Positions 1 to 8,904 of a stretch of DNA of 64,000 nucleotides are shown here, piece by piece. Position 1 is the stretch's first letter. Each line of letters starts with the position of its first letter. The stretch spans positions 248,001 through 312,000 of the forward strand of contig BLSF01000012.1 in the NCBI GenBank assembly GCA_012862575.1, read 5' to 3'. The position numbers and the translations under genes are program-made. The DNA comes from Parietichytrium sp. I65-24A (taxonomy: Eukaryota; Sar; Bigyra; Thraustochytrida; Thraustochytriidae). Under the pieces are notes generated by a model. That model saw nothing but the letters and a program-made list of their open reading frames with translations, ran no database searches and was not told the origin of the DNA.

Positions 1-248
1 CTTGGCACGGTTTGTAGGCTTGTGCCGCTATGAGTTGATATGAGTTGGCCGCTTCTCCGAGCAGCGAGCAGTGAGCGAGCGCGGGTCGCGCGCGCGAGAG
101 AGAGAGAGAGAAAGAAAGAGAGAAAAGAGGAAAGAGGAAAGAGCGACAGAAAGAGGGGAAGAGGAAGATCTCTATATAATATAAGATAAAAATACAAGTG
201 CCGAAGAGAGAAAACGAGGGAGAGGGAGAGAGGCGCAGACTCGCCAAT

Positions 249-280
<32 letters not shown>

Positions 281-761
281 TGACAGAAGAGTGCGCGCTG
301 CCCGCTGCCTTGTTCTGGTGTCAGGCGCACGCGGTGGGTCTCAGGATCACGGACCGCGCGGCAGCTGGCGCAGTACTCGGTATACACTTTGTGTGCGCGC
401 ACGGCAAGCGTGTATCAGGACGGACGTACGTGTACATATATACACACGGGTCATAAACCTCATACGCGGGGGTGGGAGAGGCTGGCAGTAGGAATGCACC
501 GTGCGGATTGAGCTGCTAGAGTGGAGTGCTGTGCCAGCCGCGGCTGACGGACGATCGCTGCAAAGAACTTGACTGTTTGTTGTGGAAAGGAAATCTAACT
601 TTCCAGCTGAGATTCCTTGCGATACTCCGTCATCGGGGACTTGGCAGAAGGAGTTCTTTCCTGCGGTTCCTGCGGCTCCTGCGGTTCCTGTGGTTCCTGT
701 GGTTCCTGTGGTTTCTGCGGTTCCGGACTCCTATGAGCGGAGGGCCCGACTGCTGGTGGCG
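1..761. other. Gene-free left edge with purine microsatellites and a 9-bp repeat
   Basis: No gene is visible. Positions about 91-290 are GA-rich simple sequence (runs of GAGAGA and GAAAGA), probably lying in the promoter or 5' leader of the TBC gene. Positions about 659-722 carry a degenerate 9-bp tandem repeat (units like CTGTGGTTC). It lies in frame with the TBC gene and would encode a Pro-Val-Val type repeat, but no ATG precedes it in that frame. Confidence 0.6.
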
Positions 762-3700
762 ATGTCGATGTCGCGTAGCTCCGCTCTGAGCGCGGGTGGC
801 GCAGGGGAGATTGACGCGAATGGCCAGTCCCTAACGAGAGACGATCTGGACTCGACCCTGAGCTCGATCGTGTCTGGCGCGAGCGCCACGGACGAAAGCG
901 CAGTGTCACAGAGGCGCGGTCGCCTTTTGCAGCGGAGGAAGAGCTCCAGCACAGGAACGCACACGCGGTCCCGGACGCTGGATTTCTCCCTCTCAGGCCT
1001 CACTTCCCTGACGTTTCAGCGGTCTGGTGCTCGAGGAGCGGCCTCGACAAAGTCAAAAGACGAACCCGAGGACGCTGAGCCTGGCGGACATGCAGAACCG
1101 TTGACCGAAGAAACCCGTGCCGAGCTCTTGGGCCGGTTTCGCAGAGTGTGCAGTGATACGAAGGTTGTTTCGAAGGTAGACGAGGAGCCGAGGCACGGGC
1201 TTGCCCATCTGGAATCGCAAGAGTACTCCGAAGTCTTGTTGACGTCAGAAGAAGATCAGGATAACAGCTCCAATACGGACAACGGAAGTGTGATAGAAGA
1301 GGGCGAGGACGGGGAACAGTGTGTCTCTCCGGTTGAAAATAGCCCTGGGGTGTCTCGCTCCAGAAAAAAGAAAGCGGGGGCGGCTAAGAAACCGTCCAAA
1401 CGGAAAAAGAAGACAAAACGGAGGAAAGAGAAAGAGACGGTGCAGGTAATGTATTACAAGGACTCGAAAGGCGAGTTTCGTGACGAGTATGGCTTTAGAG
1501 TTCAAAATGAGGAACCCCATTATTTGTGCGCTCCAACTCTGACCAGTGAAAACCACACAGCGGTGCCGCACGACGCCAAGAAGCAAATTATATCCAGAGA
1601 TGTACGCCGAAGACGTCAGAGGCGGATTTGGCAGGAGTTTTTCGACGGTATTGGAGGGGAGCTATCTTGTTTGCCGCTGCACTCACTCGAGCGATGGCGA
1701 AAGTATTCCACAGGAAGTAAATCGGTGAATTCTGCAGAACTTTACCTAATAAAGCTCTCCGCGCCTTTAATTGAAGAATCTGCTGAGGATGTGCACGACG
1801 CCACCCTGAGCCAAAATGGCTTGGACGTGGATGGCGTCATCCTCTCTCCGAGACAGGGCGGGGCACAAGGAGATGTGCAAAGCCTCAATCAGTCGGGAAG
1901 GAATCACCGGAAGCAACTGTCAGGTGGTTCTGATCACACAACATCAGGAGCAGAGAGCCCTCGGCGCGGCTCGCGAAGCTTCATGTCCATTGGCTCCGTT
2001 GTGCGCAAGATTCGAATTCATAAGAAGGGCAAAGCAAACTCGCCTCACGGAGAAGATGAGATAGCGGAGGAAGGGCAGGCCCAGATTGCCGGCCAGCGTG
2101 GTGGCGTCGTTAACCGTTTGGTAAGCGATCAGGAGAGATCTCGGTCGCAGTCTCGTGAAAGCGACCTTGGCACCACCCGGCAGGGTGGCCATGCCCCAAG
2201 TCCTAGCCAATCGCCTTTGCTGAACAGCCGAAAAGGCGTTCAAGGCTCTGGGACAGGCGGTCATGTGTCAGCAGGGATAGGTTCCGGCAACTCGAACGGG
2301 AGCAGTCACGGGAAACAGCTCACCCAAACAATTCGGCACGTGGGGGTGCCGCCGAGGCTGCGTCGGGACGTTTGGTTCTGCTGTTCTGGAGCCATGCACA
2401 AACAGCAATCTGCCCCACCATCAGAGCAATATGAGGCTCTGGTGCAATCCGCACACGAAAAACCTCCCGACATGGCAGAGATTATCGAGAGGGATCTTCA
2501 CAGAACGTTCCCTACGAATTATCACTTTGAAGATGAAGAAGGTATCACACGAATGAGACGAGTGCTTTTGGCATACTCCCTCCGAAATCGGGCAATCGGA
2601 TACTGCCAAAGCATGAACTTTCTTGTTGCGGTCCTATTGTTGCACATGGAAGAAAATCTGGCATTTTGGGTTTTGGCAGCCATCGTCGAAGATCTCGTAC
2701 CGGGGCATTACACAAAACAGATGACTGGTATGCATGTCGATCAGCGCGTGTTCGAGTCTTTGGTGAAGCAAAAGCTTCCGAAAATATATGCCCATCTGGA
2801 GTCACTCAACTTCCCCCTGGAATTTGTCACCTATCAGTGGTTTTTGTGCCTATTTGTCAATTCGCTGCCATTGGAAACCACACTGCGCATTTGGGACTGC
2901 TTTTTGCATGAGGGCTCCAAAGCTTTGTTTCGGTGCGGGTTGGCGATTTTGATGCTTTTGCAGAAGGACATTCTCGCCGGGGCAAGCTTCCAAGAGGTTT
3001 ACGACTGTCTTTCGCTCGGTGAAAATTTTGAAAACAAGGCTCTGCTCACGGGCGAAAGAGTTTTGAAACTTGCATACGATCCCATTGCCTTCATGTCCTT
3101 TCCGTCTTCTAAAATCTCGCAACTTCGCACTTTGCATCTGCCGACAGTTCTCCAGAATCTCGGACAGCAGAACGAGTGGGAGGACTTTCGTAGGGGCAAG
3201 TCTCCTAATCAGAACGCCGCCAGAAAGTCTTTGGATTCCAGCTCAGGTGAAACCAGAGCTGGGCAGCCTACCGCACAGACGTTGGTGGCAAGCAAGAATG
3301 CTAAAGATGGCCAGGGCGCGCCTCTGATGAAGACTAGTTCGGAGACGCCACCCAATGTTGTGACGAATTCATCGTCGCTCAGCACATCCGAGACGCTGGC
3401 ACATGCAGAAGATACTGAAGAGTTTGTGCATATTCTGGACACTGACGCCGAGCTTGCTATTGCTGAAGGGACACGGCATCCTAGTCATACAGAGGACCCT
3501 ACGAATGTAGAAGGCACCGCAAATGACCTACCCGACCCCCCGCCAACGAGCCCCAAACCACAACGCCCGCGTTCGCAGATGTTCCGCCAACATGGTTCAG
3601 AGATACTTGCCTTATCGCGGGATCGCAGGCCTTCCACCTCCTTTAAATATCAAATTCGGCATGCAGCAACTCCAACTGAGGCGTTGCAACGTCTCGGAGT

Positions 3701-4712
3701 TAGGGTTGAACCTTCTCCGATGCGAGGGTCCTACAGAGCGACTTCAATGAGCATTGACGAGTCTCCGCGGTATGACTCCAGCACGAAGAGTCTGGACGCG
3801 GCCTTACCGCGACGAGCGAGCACCAACACCCCTATTTTCATGAGAGAAAACGGGAGATCCCTCTCTGAAATGTTTCGTGGCAAAATCGCTCTTCACGCTG
3901 ATGATTCCGAAGAGGACGTTGACGTGGATCCAGCTCAGCGCGCTGAAGCGAGTGACCAACTCGAAGGCGGTGGAGCAAGAGAGTCTCCTGCAAGCAGAAA
4001 TGGACAGTCAGAATCATTTACGAATGGCATCGGTGGCAACGAAACCCACTCAACTAAACATTTGCGGGTCTACACAAGTACCATCACCGACCAAGGCGAC
4101 ATTGGCGATGATGAGGAGGATGACAATCATAATGACGAAGTGGACGAGGAGGATTTGGTGGCAGATGTCGCAGACGACGAGGAAGAGGCTGCGGAGGGTG
4201 TGGTCGGGGAGGACGATGGGTCGGATATCCCCAGTGAATACACAGGCCTGCTTCCATCCCTTGCGTATGTGATGTCCGCAAGGCAAGTTGACGTCGAGGA
4301 CACCTCCTTGATCAATGGAGCTCGATCCCCTCCGCGGCACAGAGCTAAAGGAAACGGCCTTGGGACCCCAAATGGCGAGTCCGACTCAGCGGTCGGGAGC
4401 GATGAGGAAGAAAGTGTGCATGAGGCCAACTCATTTTCAAGTATCGATCTCGCGAAGTGGCCGTCCGCTTCCAGTCAAAAGAATTCTGATAGTGGCAAGT
4501 CCTCCTTATCAGGAGGAGTGGCGCCGCCTCATCTACCAATTGTGCTCGAGCGCAGATCAACCGGTTCACCGGTCGGGGAAGCAGACGGCGACTCTCTGAA
4601 TACCAGCACGGCAGCGTCAGAAGAAGATAACGCTGAGCGAGGTGGCAAGCGCATTCGCCGGAAGAGGAGCTTTTTCTCTTCGCTTATGGGCTGGGGTAAG
4701 AAAGAGAAGTAG
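762..4712 (+). CDS. TBC-domain Rab GTPase-activating protein
   Basis: The 1,316-residue protein has one TBC domain at about residues 525-755. Three Rab-GAP hallmarks are visible: RRDVW (534-538), the arginine-finger motif IxxDxxR (575-581) and the glutamine-finger motif YCQ (614-616). Family members speed GTP hydrolysis by Rab proteins and so switch off membrane-traffic steps; both catalytic fingers are present, so an active GAP is expected. A lysine/arginine-rich block (about 200-225) and a DEYGF-containing segment precede the domain. The tail (about 760-1316) is low-complexity, with a strongly acidic stretch near 1113-1155 and a basic end. The ATG at 762 was chosen because the frame upstream has only non-ATG starts; the ATG at 768 is an alternative. 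The target Rab cannot be told. It converges with FAM227, with 373 bases between stops. Confidence 0.9.
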   Translation: MSMSRSSALSAGGAGEIDANGQSLTRDDLDSTLSSIVSGASATDESAVSQRRGRLLQRRKSSSTGTHTRSRTLDFSLSGLTSLTFQRSGARGAASTKSKDEPEDAEPGGHAEPLTEETRAELLGRFRRVCSDTKVVSKVDEEPRHGLAHLESQEYSEVLLTSEEDQDNSSNTDNGSVIEEGEDGEQCVSPVENSPGVSRSRKKKAGAAKKPSKRKKKTKRRKEKETVQVMYYKDSKGEFRDEYGFRVQNEEPHYLCAPTLTSENHTAVPHDAKKQIISRDVRRRRQRRIWQEFFDGIGGELSCLPLHSLERWRKYSTGSKSVNSAELYLIKLSAPLIEESAEDVHDATLSQNGLDVDGVILSPRQGGAQGDVQSLNQSGRNHRKQLSGGSDHTTSGAESPRRGSRSFMSIGSVVRKIRIHKKGKANSPHGEDEIAEEGQAQIAGQRGGVVNRLVSDQERSRSQSRESDLGTTRQGGHAPSPSQSPLLNSRKGVQGSGTGGHVSAGIGSGNSNGSSHGKQLTQTIRHVGVPPRLRRDVWFCCSGAMHKQQSAPPSEQYEALVQSAHEKPPDMAEIIERDLHRTFPTNYHFEDEEGITRMRRVLLAYSLRNRAIGYCQSMNFLVAVLLLHMEENLAFWVLAAIVEDLVPGHYTKQMTGMHVDQRVFESLVKQKLPKIYAHLESLNFPLEFVTYQWFLCLFVNSLPLETTLRIWDCFLHEGSKALFRCGLAILMLLQKDILAGASFQEVYDCLSLGENFENKALLTGERVLKLAYDPIAFMSFPSSKISQLRTLHLPTVLQNLGQQNEWEDFRRGKSPNQNAARKSLDSSSGETRAGQPTAQTLVASKNAKDGQGAPLMKTSSETPPNVVTNSSSLSTSETLAHAEDTEEFVHILDTDAELAIAEGTRHPSHTEDPTNVEGTANDLPDPPPTSPKPQRPRSQMFRQHGSEILALSRDRRPSTSFKYQIRHAATPTEALQRLGVRVEPSPMRGSYRATSMSIDESPRYDSSTKSLDAALPRRASTNTPIFMRENGRSLSEMFRGKIALHADDSEEDVDVDPAQRAEASDQLEGGGARESPASRNGQSESFTNGIGGNETHSTKHLRVYTSTITDQGDIGDDEEDDNHNDEVDEEDLVADVADDEEEAAEGVVGEDDGSDIPSEYTGLLPSLAYVMSARQVDVEDTSLINGARSPPRHRAKGNGLGTPNGESDSAVGSDEEESVHEANSFSSIDLAKWPSASSQKNSDSGKSSLSGGVAPPHLPIVLERRSTGSPVGEADGDSLNTSTAASEEDNAERGGKRIRRKRSFFSSLMGWGKKEK

Positions 4713-5085
4713 CCATTGCATTTTATCTGTATCCATTCGTTCCTTCCTTTCGAACCGAATCCTCTTGCGTGTTTGCGTTCCGAACTCACAAGATTCAATT
4801 GGCTGCTTCTCGAGCATTTCGGTGGTCTTGTTTGTACTAGTATTTTCGAAGAACAAAAACTTGCTTTTGTTTGGCTGTTTTGGGGCCTGTTAAGAGTCAG
4901 CATTCCTTTAGAGAAGGATATCACTGGAGAGTTCTGGGAAAAGTCGTTGTAAATCCACAAAGCATTCTAAATACTGTGTTGCGGAGTTTTCGTACGAAGG
5001 GAACCATGGGAAGATTATGTACAAAAAAACACACAGATAAGATTGTTTCATTGTGGCGCGTCTTCACGCATGTACATTAAAAGTT
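4713..5085. other. Convergent 3' spacer
   Basis: This is the spacer between the TBC and FAM227 stops, expected to hold both 3' untranslated regions. An AATAAA on the minus strand (5085-5090) overlaps the FAM227 stop codon, so its use as a poly(A) signal is uncertain. I see nothing else. Confidence 0.5.
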
Positions 5086-6666
5086 TTATTCGTCATCGAC
5101 CTTCCACATGGACACGAGGTAGTTGCTCAACTCATGAATGTCCCCCTTAATAGCCTTTTTCTTGTTATCTTCAAGCTCTTTCACCTGCTTGCGTGCCAAC
5201 CTTTGAACTGCTCTGAGCTCGCTCGAAAGGGACTTCCGATGGTCTTCAAATTTCTTCATAAGATCCCGCCTGTGATCTTCAGTGCGAGAGACCACATCTT
5301 TGTAGGTTTCCTTGGAGAACATGTCCAACATGTCCTCTTCGTCCAGCTCCTCGTCGTTCACGCTCTCAGCGTCAGATCCCTTCGCTTCCTTCACCTCCAG
5401 CTGATCCCCAGGTATCTTTACCTTGACCATCTGCGTTTCAGACACTGCAGCTGGAATCTTTCCATCCGCGAGCAATAGCCGGGCGTCAACGGGGCTGGTG
5501 GGCGATTTTGATCTCTCGTTGGAATACTTTGACTCCAGTTCTCCAAAGTCCGGAGGAATAGGCTTGTACACGCGAGTGCTCTGGGTCATTTTGAAGGTAA
5601 GTTTGTCAGCACTTGATCTTTTCGGGGCGCCGCCGGAACCCTTGAGAAGATGTGCAATCAGGGGGCTGTGTGAGATTTCCATCGTGGAGTGCACAGTGGA
5701 AGATTTGACATTCACAAGGTTTGCAGGCTCTTCCTTTTCCTCCTTGCCCAATCCCACCAACTGCTTGGCTTTACGCCCACCGCCAGCGTGAGGTTGCTTG
5801 CTTGCGAGGCCGGGAAGATTTGGCGCTTTTGCATCAGAATCGAGAGAAAACATTATTCTTCTTAGGGAGCCCCTCCCTTTCTTTTCGTTTTCGCCGTTCC
5901 AATGTGAAAAGTCAGCGGTTTTGGGCGCCGTGACACCGTGAATCCAGTGGCTGACCACCTTGTAGGTCTCTTCCTTGAAGGCCTGGTCAAACACCAGTTT
6001 AGAGCTTGGATAGGCGGCCAAGTACGCAAGAAAGACACACTGTGCGATTGCATCGGGATAGCTTGACAAGAAGCTATCTTTCCGTTTCGGATGGAGCTTG
6101 AGGAACAAGTCGAAGAAGGAATACGCCAGGTGATCGAAGAGCGCGGCTTGGGCTTGTGCGATGACATCAGCATCGAAGCGCTTTAGGTTCATTGGAAACC
6201 ACGTCCCAACGCCGCTTGGGCTCGTTACGGAGGTCCCGTCGGGACGCATTTTTTCGACAAAGTGCTCAAGAAATACCCACCAATAGACAGCGTTCATAAA
6301 TTTTTGAGATGCCGGCCGCGAGAAGACGGTGCGCCAGCTGGTTCGCTGCTTTAGGGTCGGAAACTTCATGTTGTCGGCCACCGAGTTGATTGCCACGTGG
6401 ATATCAACACGCTTTGGAAGCAGTGGCACCGAGGCGCTTAATTCTTCACTGCGGAAAAGCCAGTCGAGAGCCTCCTCCTCCAGTTTGGTCACCTTTACTG
6501 GAGTTGTCTGCACAACGATGCTCGTCGATCGCACTGATGACCTTCGCTTGTTTAGTGTGCTGGAGCTCGTTTCGATCGCGCTGTGCGTGAAAAAGACATT
6601 GCTCTCCACTCTGTCCCCGACAAACTCATCGCCGTTCACGCTCGTATTGCTGCCTGTCTCGCTCAT
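5086..6666 (-). CDS. FAM227-family protein
   Basis: The 526-residue protein carries the FAM227 core at about residues 105-245. Visible landmarks are YWWVFLEHF (128-136), a helical segment AQAALFDHLAYSFFDLFLKL (172-191), SSYPDAIAQCVFLAYLAAYP (201-220) and a closing W241. The first 60 residues are Ser/Thr-rich and disordered. The C-terminal third has an acidic stretch, then a basic coiled coil (about 450-515). The biochemical function of this family is not established; its members are found mostly in ciliated organisms, so a flagellar role is an inference. The ATG at 6666-6664 lies in a purine context. Upstream is a pyrimidine-rich stretch shared with a long spacer. Confidence 0.8.
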   Translation of the reverse strand: MSETGSNTSVNGDEFVGDRVESNVFFTHSAIETSSSTLNKRRSSVRSTSIVVQTTPVKVTKLEEEALDWLFRSEELSASVPLLPKRVDIHVAINSVADNMKFPTLKQRTSWRTVFSRPASQKFMNAVYWWVFLEHFVEKMRPDGTSVTSPSGVGTWFPMNLKRFDADVIAQAQAALFDHLAYSFFDLFLKLHPKRKDSFLSSYPDAIAQCVFLAYLAAYPSSKLVFDQAFKEETYKVVSHWIHGVTAPKTADFSHWNGENEKKGRGSLRRIMFSLDSDAKAPNLPGLASKQPHAGGGRKAKQLVGLGKEEKEEPANLVNVKSSTVHSTMEISHSPLIAHLLKGSGGAPKRSSADKLTFKMTQSTRVYKPIPPDFGELESKYSNERSKSPTSPVDARLLLADGKIPAAVSETQMVKVKIPGDQLEVKEAKGSDAESVNDEELDEEDMLDMFSKETYKDVVSRTEDHRRDLMKKFEDHRKSLSSELRAVQRLARKQVKELEDNKKKAIKGDIHELSNYLVSMWKVDDE

Positions 6667-7849
6667 TCTTCTTCGCTCTACACTCTTTGCTCTTCGCTCT
6701 TCGCCGGCCCGTGCTCAAGGCCAGCAAGCGCCGTCTTCTTGGGGAATTGGACTCGTTTCAGCAGCACCGTGCGCTCGAGCATCTCACGCTTCTCGCGTCT
6801 CCCTTTTCGTTTTTCGCTTTTCGCTTTTCGTTGGCGCGAAAGAGAGACTAAAGTCGAAGCAACTTGACAGCACCCCTGAACCTTTCAGGTTCGCTCTGCT
6901 TGTACAAAAGGCTTCTTCGTCTCTCTGGTGGAGAGCTGCTGCCGACGGACCACCTTGGTTGGCATCAACCGCAACTACGACTGCGCCTTTCGCTTCCCCA
7001 AAGGCGAGCTTCCCTCTTGTCTCGCTCCCTCTCTCTCTCCACACTCCGCACAACTATGGGAATCAGCGGCAAACTATCAGTCTATCAGTCTATCAGTCTA
7101 TCCTTCACGAAATTTCACGAAACACGATGCAATGAGTGACGGCTGCGCATTCGTTCTCTTGTAGTGGCTGGCAGTCCTCTTGTGTCCTTTTCTTTTGTTT
7201 CTCATTCCCCATGTTCCATGTTCCATTGCCCATTGTCTATTGTCTATTGTCTATTGTCCACTGCACATTTTCTCCTTGCGCTTCGCTTGGCTTGCATTTA
7301 CATTTGACATTTGAATAGTTTTATACATTGTGACATTCGGTGACCGAAATTCACTGTCTATAATCGTCGAACGACTTTGTGCTGCGCCCTTTCTCCTCCT
7401 CTCTTACCTATTCCGTATGGTGCTCCTAGCTAGCGCACTTTGGGCCACACCACTACCTCGGCCCGTAACAGGGTACCTATCCTGCAAACGGATCTTTTCT
7501 TCTCTGTTCGCCAAGTTCCTCTTGTTCGTTATAAAAACCCTAACCCATTCTAAATAACAGTAAATCATTTAGTCTCAAACTAGCTAGCTATATGGTATAA
7601 GAGAGTTAACAAACCCTAAGAGGCGCTTCCCTGTGGTGACTACTCGAGCTAGCTAGGCTAGAGGTTGAGCTTGACGATTGCTATACAGGCTTATAAGTAA
7701 ACGTAGGTTGCCTATAGTTGAGAGTGAATAGTGGAATGCAAATATGTGCCATGGTCATCCCGCCCTTGTTTACGGAGACAGAGACTCGATCGACGCCTTC
7801 ACAGTCAGTCAATGAAAATGTCAATGAAAACGTCAAAGACAACGAAAAT

Positions 7850-7903
7850 CACCCCACCTTCCGATAGGGTTTGTTTACGCTCTCACTTCGTGGCTTCACT
7901 TAA
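7850..7903 (+). repeat. Dispersed 54-bp repeat, copy 1, with flanking direct repeats
   Basis: The segment starts CACCCCACCTTCCGATAGGG and ends CGTGGCTTCACTTAA. It is identical over 54 bp to 41930-41983 and is the exact reverse complement of 41728-41781, about 34 kb away. AACGAAAAT lies immediately before it (7841-7849) and again at its right edge (7903-7911), sharing one base with the element end. That looks like an 8-9-bp target-site duplication. It is non-coding and has no terminal inverted repeats of its own. Confidence 0.75.
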
Positions 7904-8663
7904 ACGAAAATATAAGTGACAACGATGTGTTCCACTCTGCGCCGATCCATCGATCGGAGATGGCCAGGGACTTTGGACTCGGAGCGACCATTGCGGCCAG
8001 GGACGGATGGGGTTGTATGCATCCACGACCGTGAACGCGGACGGCAAGAAACTAGGCACGTCTAATTCGTTCGATAACTTGCGTGCAGCGACGGTTTGCG
8101 CAGTCTGCGCTCACGACCGTGCGTTTCTGTCTGGCATCGATGTTCCCGAGCCCGACAAGCCCGTGATCATCCTGGCCATCATGATGACACATAATCACAA
8201 CTGACTGCCGCATCGAACTTTGTGCGGTGACACCTTCCTTGTTCCCGCTGCTTCAACCTGCCACATCCTTTAACCTTCATCCTTCCATCCTTCCATCTTC
8301 CATCCTTTCACCACCACCTTACCCGATTCGACTCGCAGTTTGTTCTCTACCAACAAAGGCAGCCCCATCTTGGTCACAGCCTTCACGGATCTTCACGGCA
8401 CATCTTTTCAGTTGCAATCAGCTCTTCATCCACCTTGCAAGGATCGCAAAAATGATCGCCAGGACCGCAAGGCACCCCTTTCTTTGCTTCTTCGGATACT
8501 TTGGAATACTTTGGATCGCCTTGTTGGATCAAAGAACACGCCGTCGCACACCACCTCCGAACAGAGTACTCAGTACTAGCACTCACAGAACTCACAGTCT
8601 CACAGTCTCAGTACATGTCCCGGCATTCTCTCCTCTCTCTTCTCCACCTTGCAAAGAGCAGAG

Positions 8664-8716
8664 CACAGGAACACAGGAACACAGGAACACAGGAACACAG
8701 GAACACAGGAACACAG
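8664..8716 (+). repeat. (AGGAACAC)n tandem array
   Basis: About six and a half perfect 8-bp units lie about 190-240 bases upstream of the SDR start. This is a microsatellite with no visible function. Confidence 0.9.
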
Positions 8717-8830
8717 CGAGCGAGACCGAGCAGTCGCCGCCGCGTCCAGTCCACATTCTCACTCTGCTCTCTTCTCTCTTCTCTCTTCTCTCTGCTCTCT
8801 GCTCTCTCCACTCTATACTCTATACTCTGC

Positions 8831-8871
8831 TTGGGCTTTGGGTTTGGGTTTGGGTTTGCGTTTGGGTTTGG
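8831..8871 (+). repeat. TTTGGG hexamer tract in the SDR leader
   Basis: About seven units of GGGTTT, one interrupted by a C, end about 33 bases before the SDR ATG. The tract is G-rich on the coding strand and could form a G-quadruplex in the 5' leader or promoter. It resembles a telomere repeat but is short and internal. Confidence 0.8.
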
Positions 8872-8904
8872 ACTCGGACTTGGTTCAAATAAAAGTTGTG
8901 CAGC

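Larger units (their letters stand above)
6667..8904. other. Divergent spacer rich in short tandem repeats
   Basis: No gene is visible. The stretch holds pyrimidine-rich DNA (6667-6850), an (AGTCTATC)n tract (7076-7104), a (CTATTGT)n tract (7233-7262), CTAGCTAG words (7425-7432, 7579-7587, 7650-7660), one copy of the 54-bp dispersed repeat (7850-7903, listed separately), TACTCAGTACT (8567-8577), (AGGAACAC)n (8664-8716) and TTTGGG repeats (8831-8871) just before the SDR start. It must contain the promoters of FAM227 and the SDR. Confidence 0.6.

Noticed and set aside
6583-7164. Several overlapping small frames in the CT-rich spacer
   Set aside because: They are Ser/Leu/Phe-rich translations of pyrimidine tracts, many from non-ATG starts.
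8831-8871. TTTGGG repeats considered as an interstitial telomere
   Set aside because: It is too short, interrupted and embedded in other simple repeats; the organism's telomere unit is unknown.
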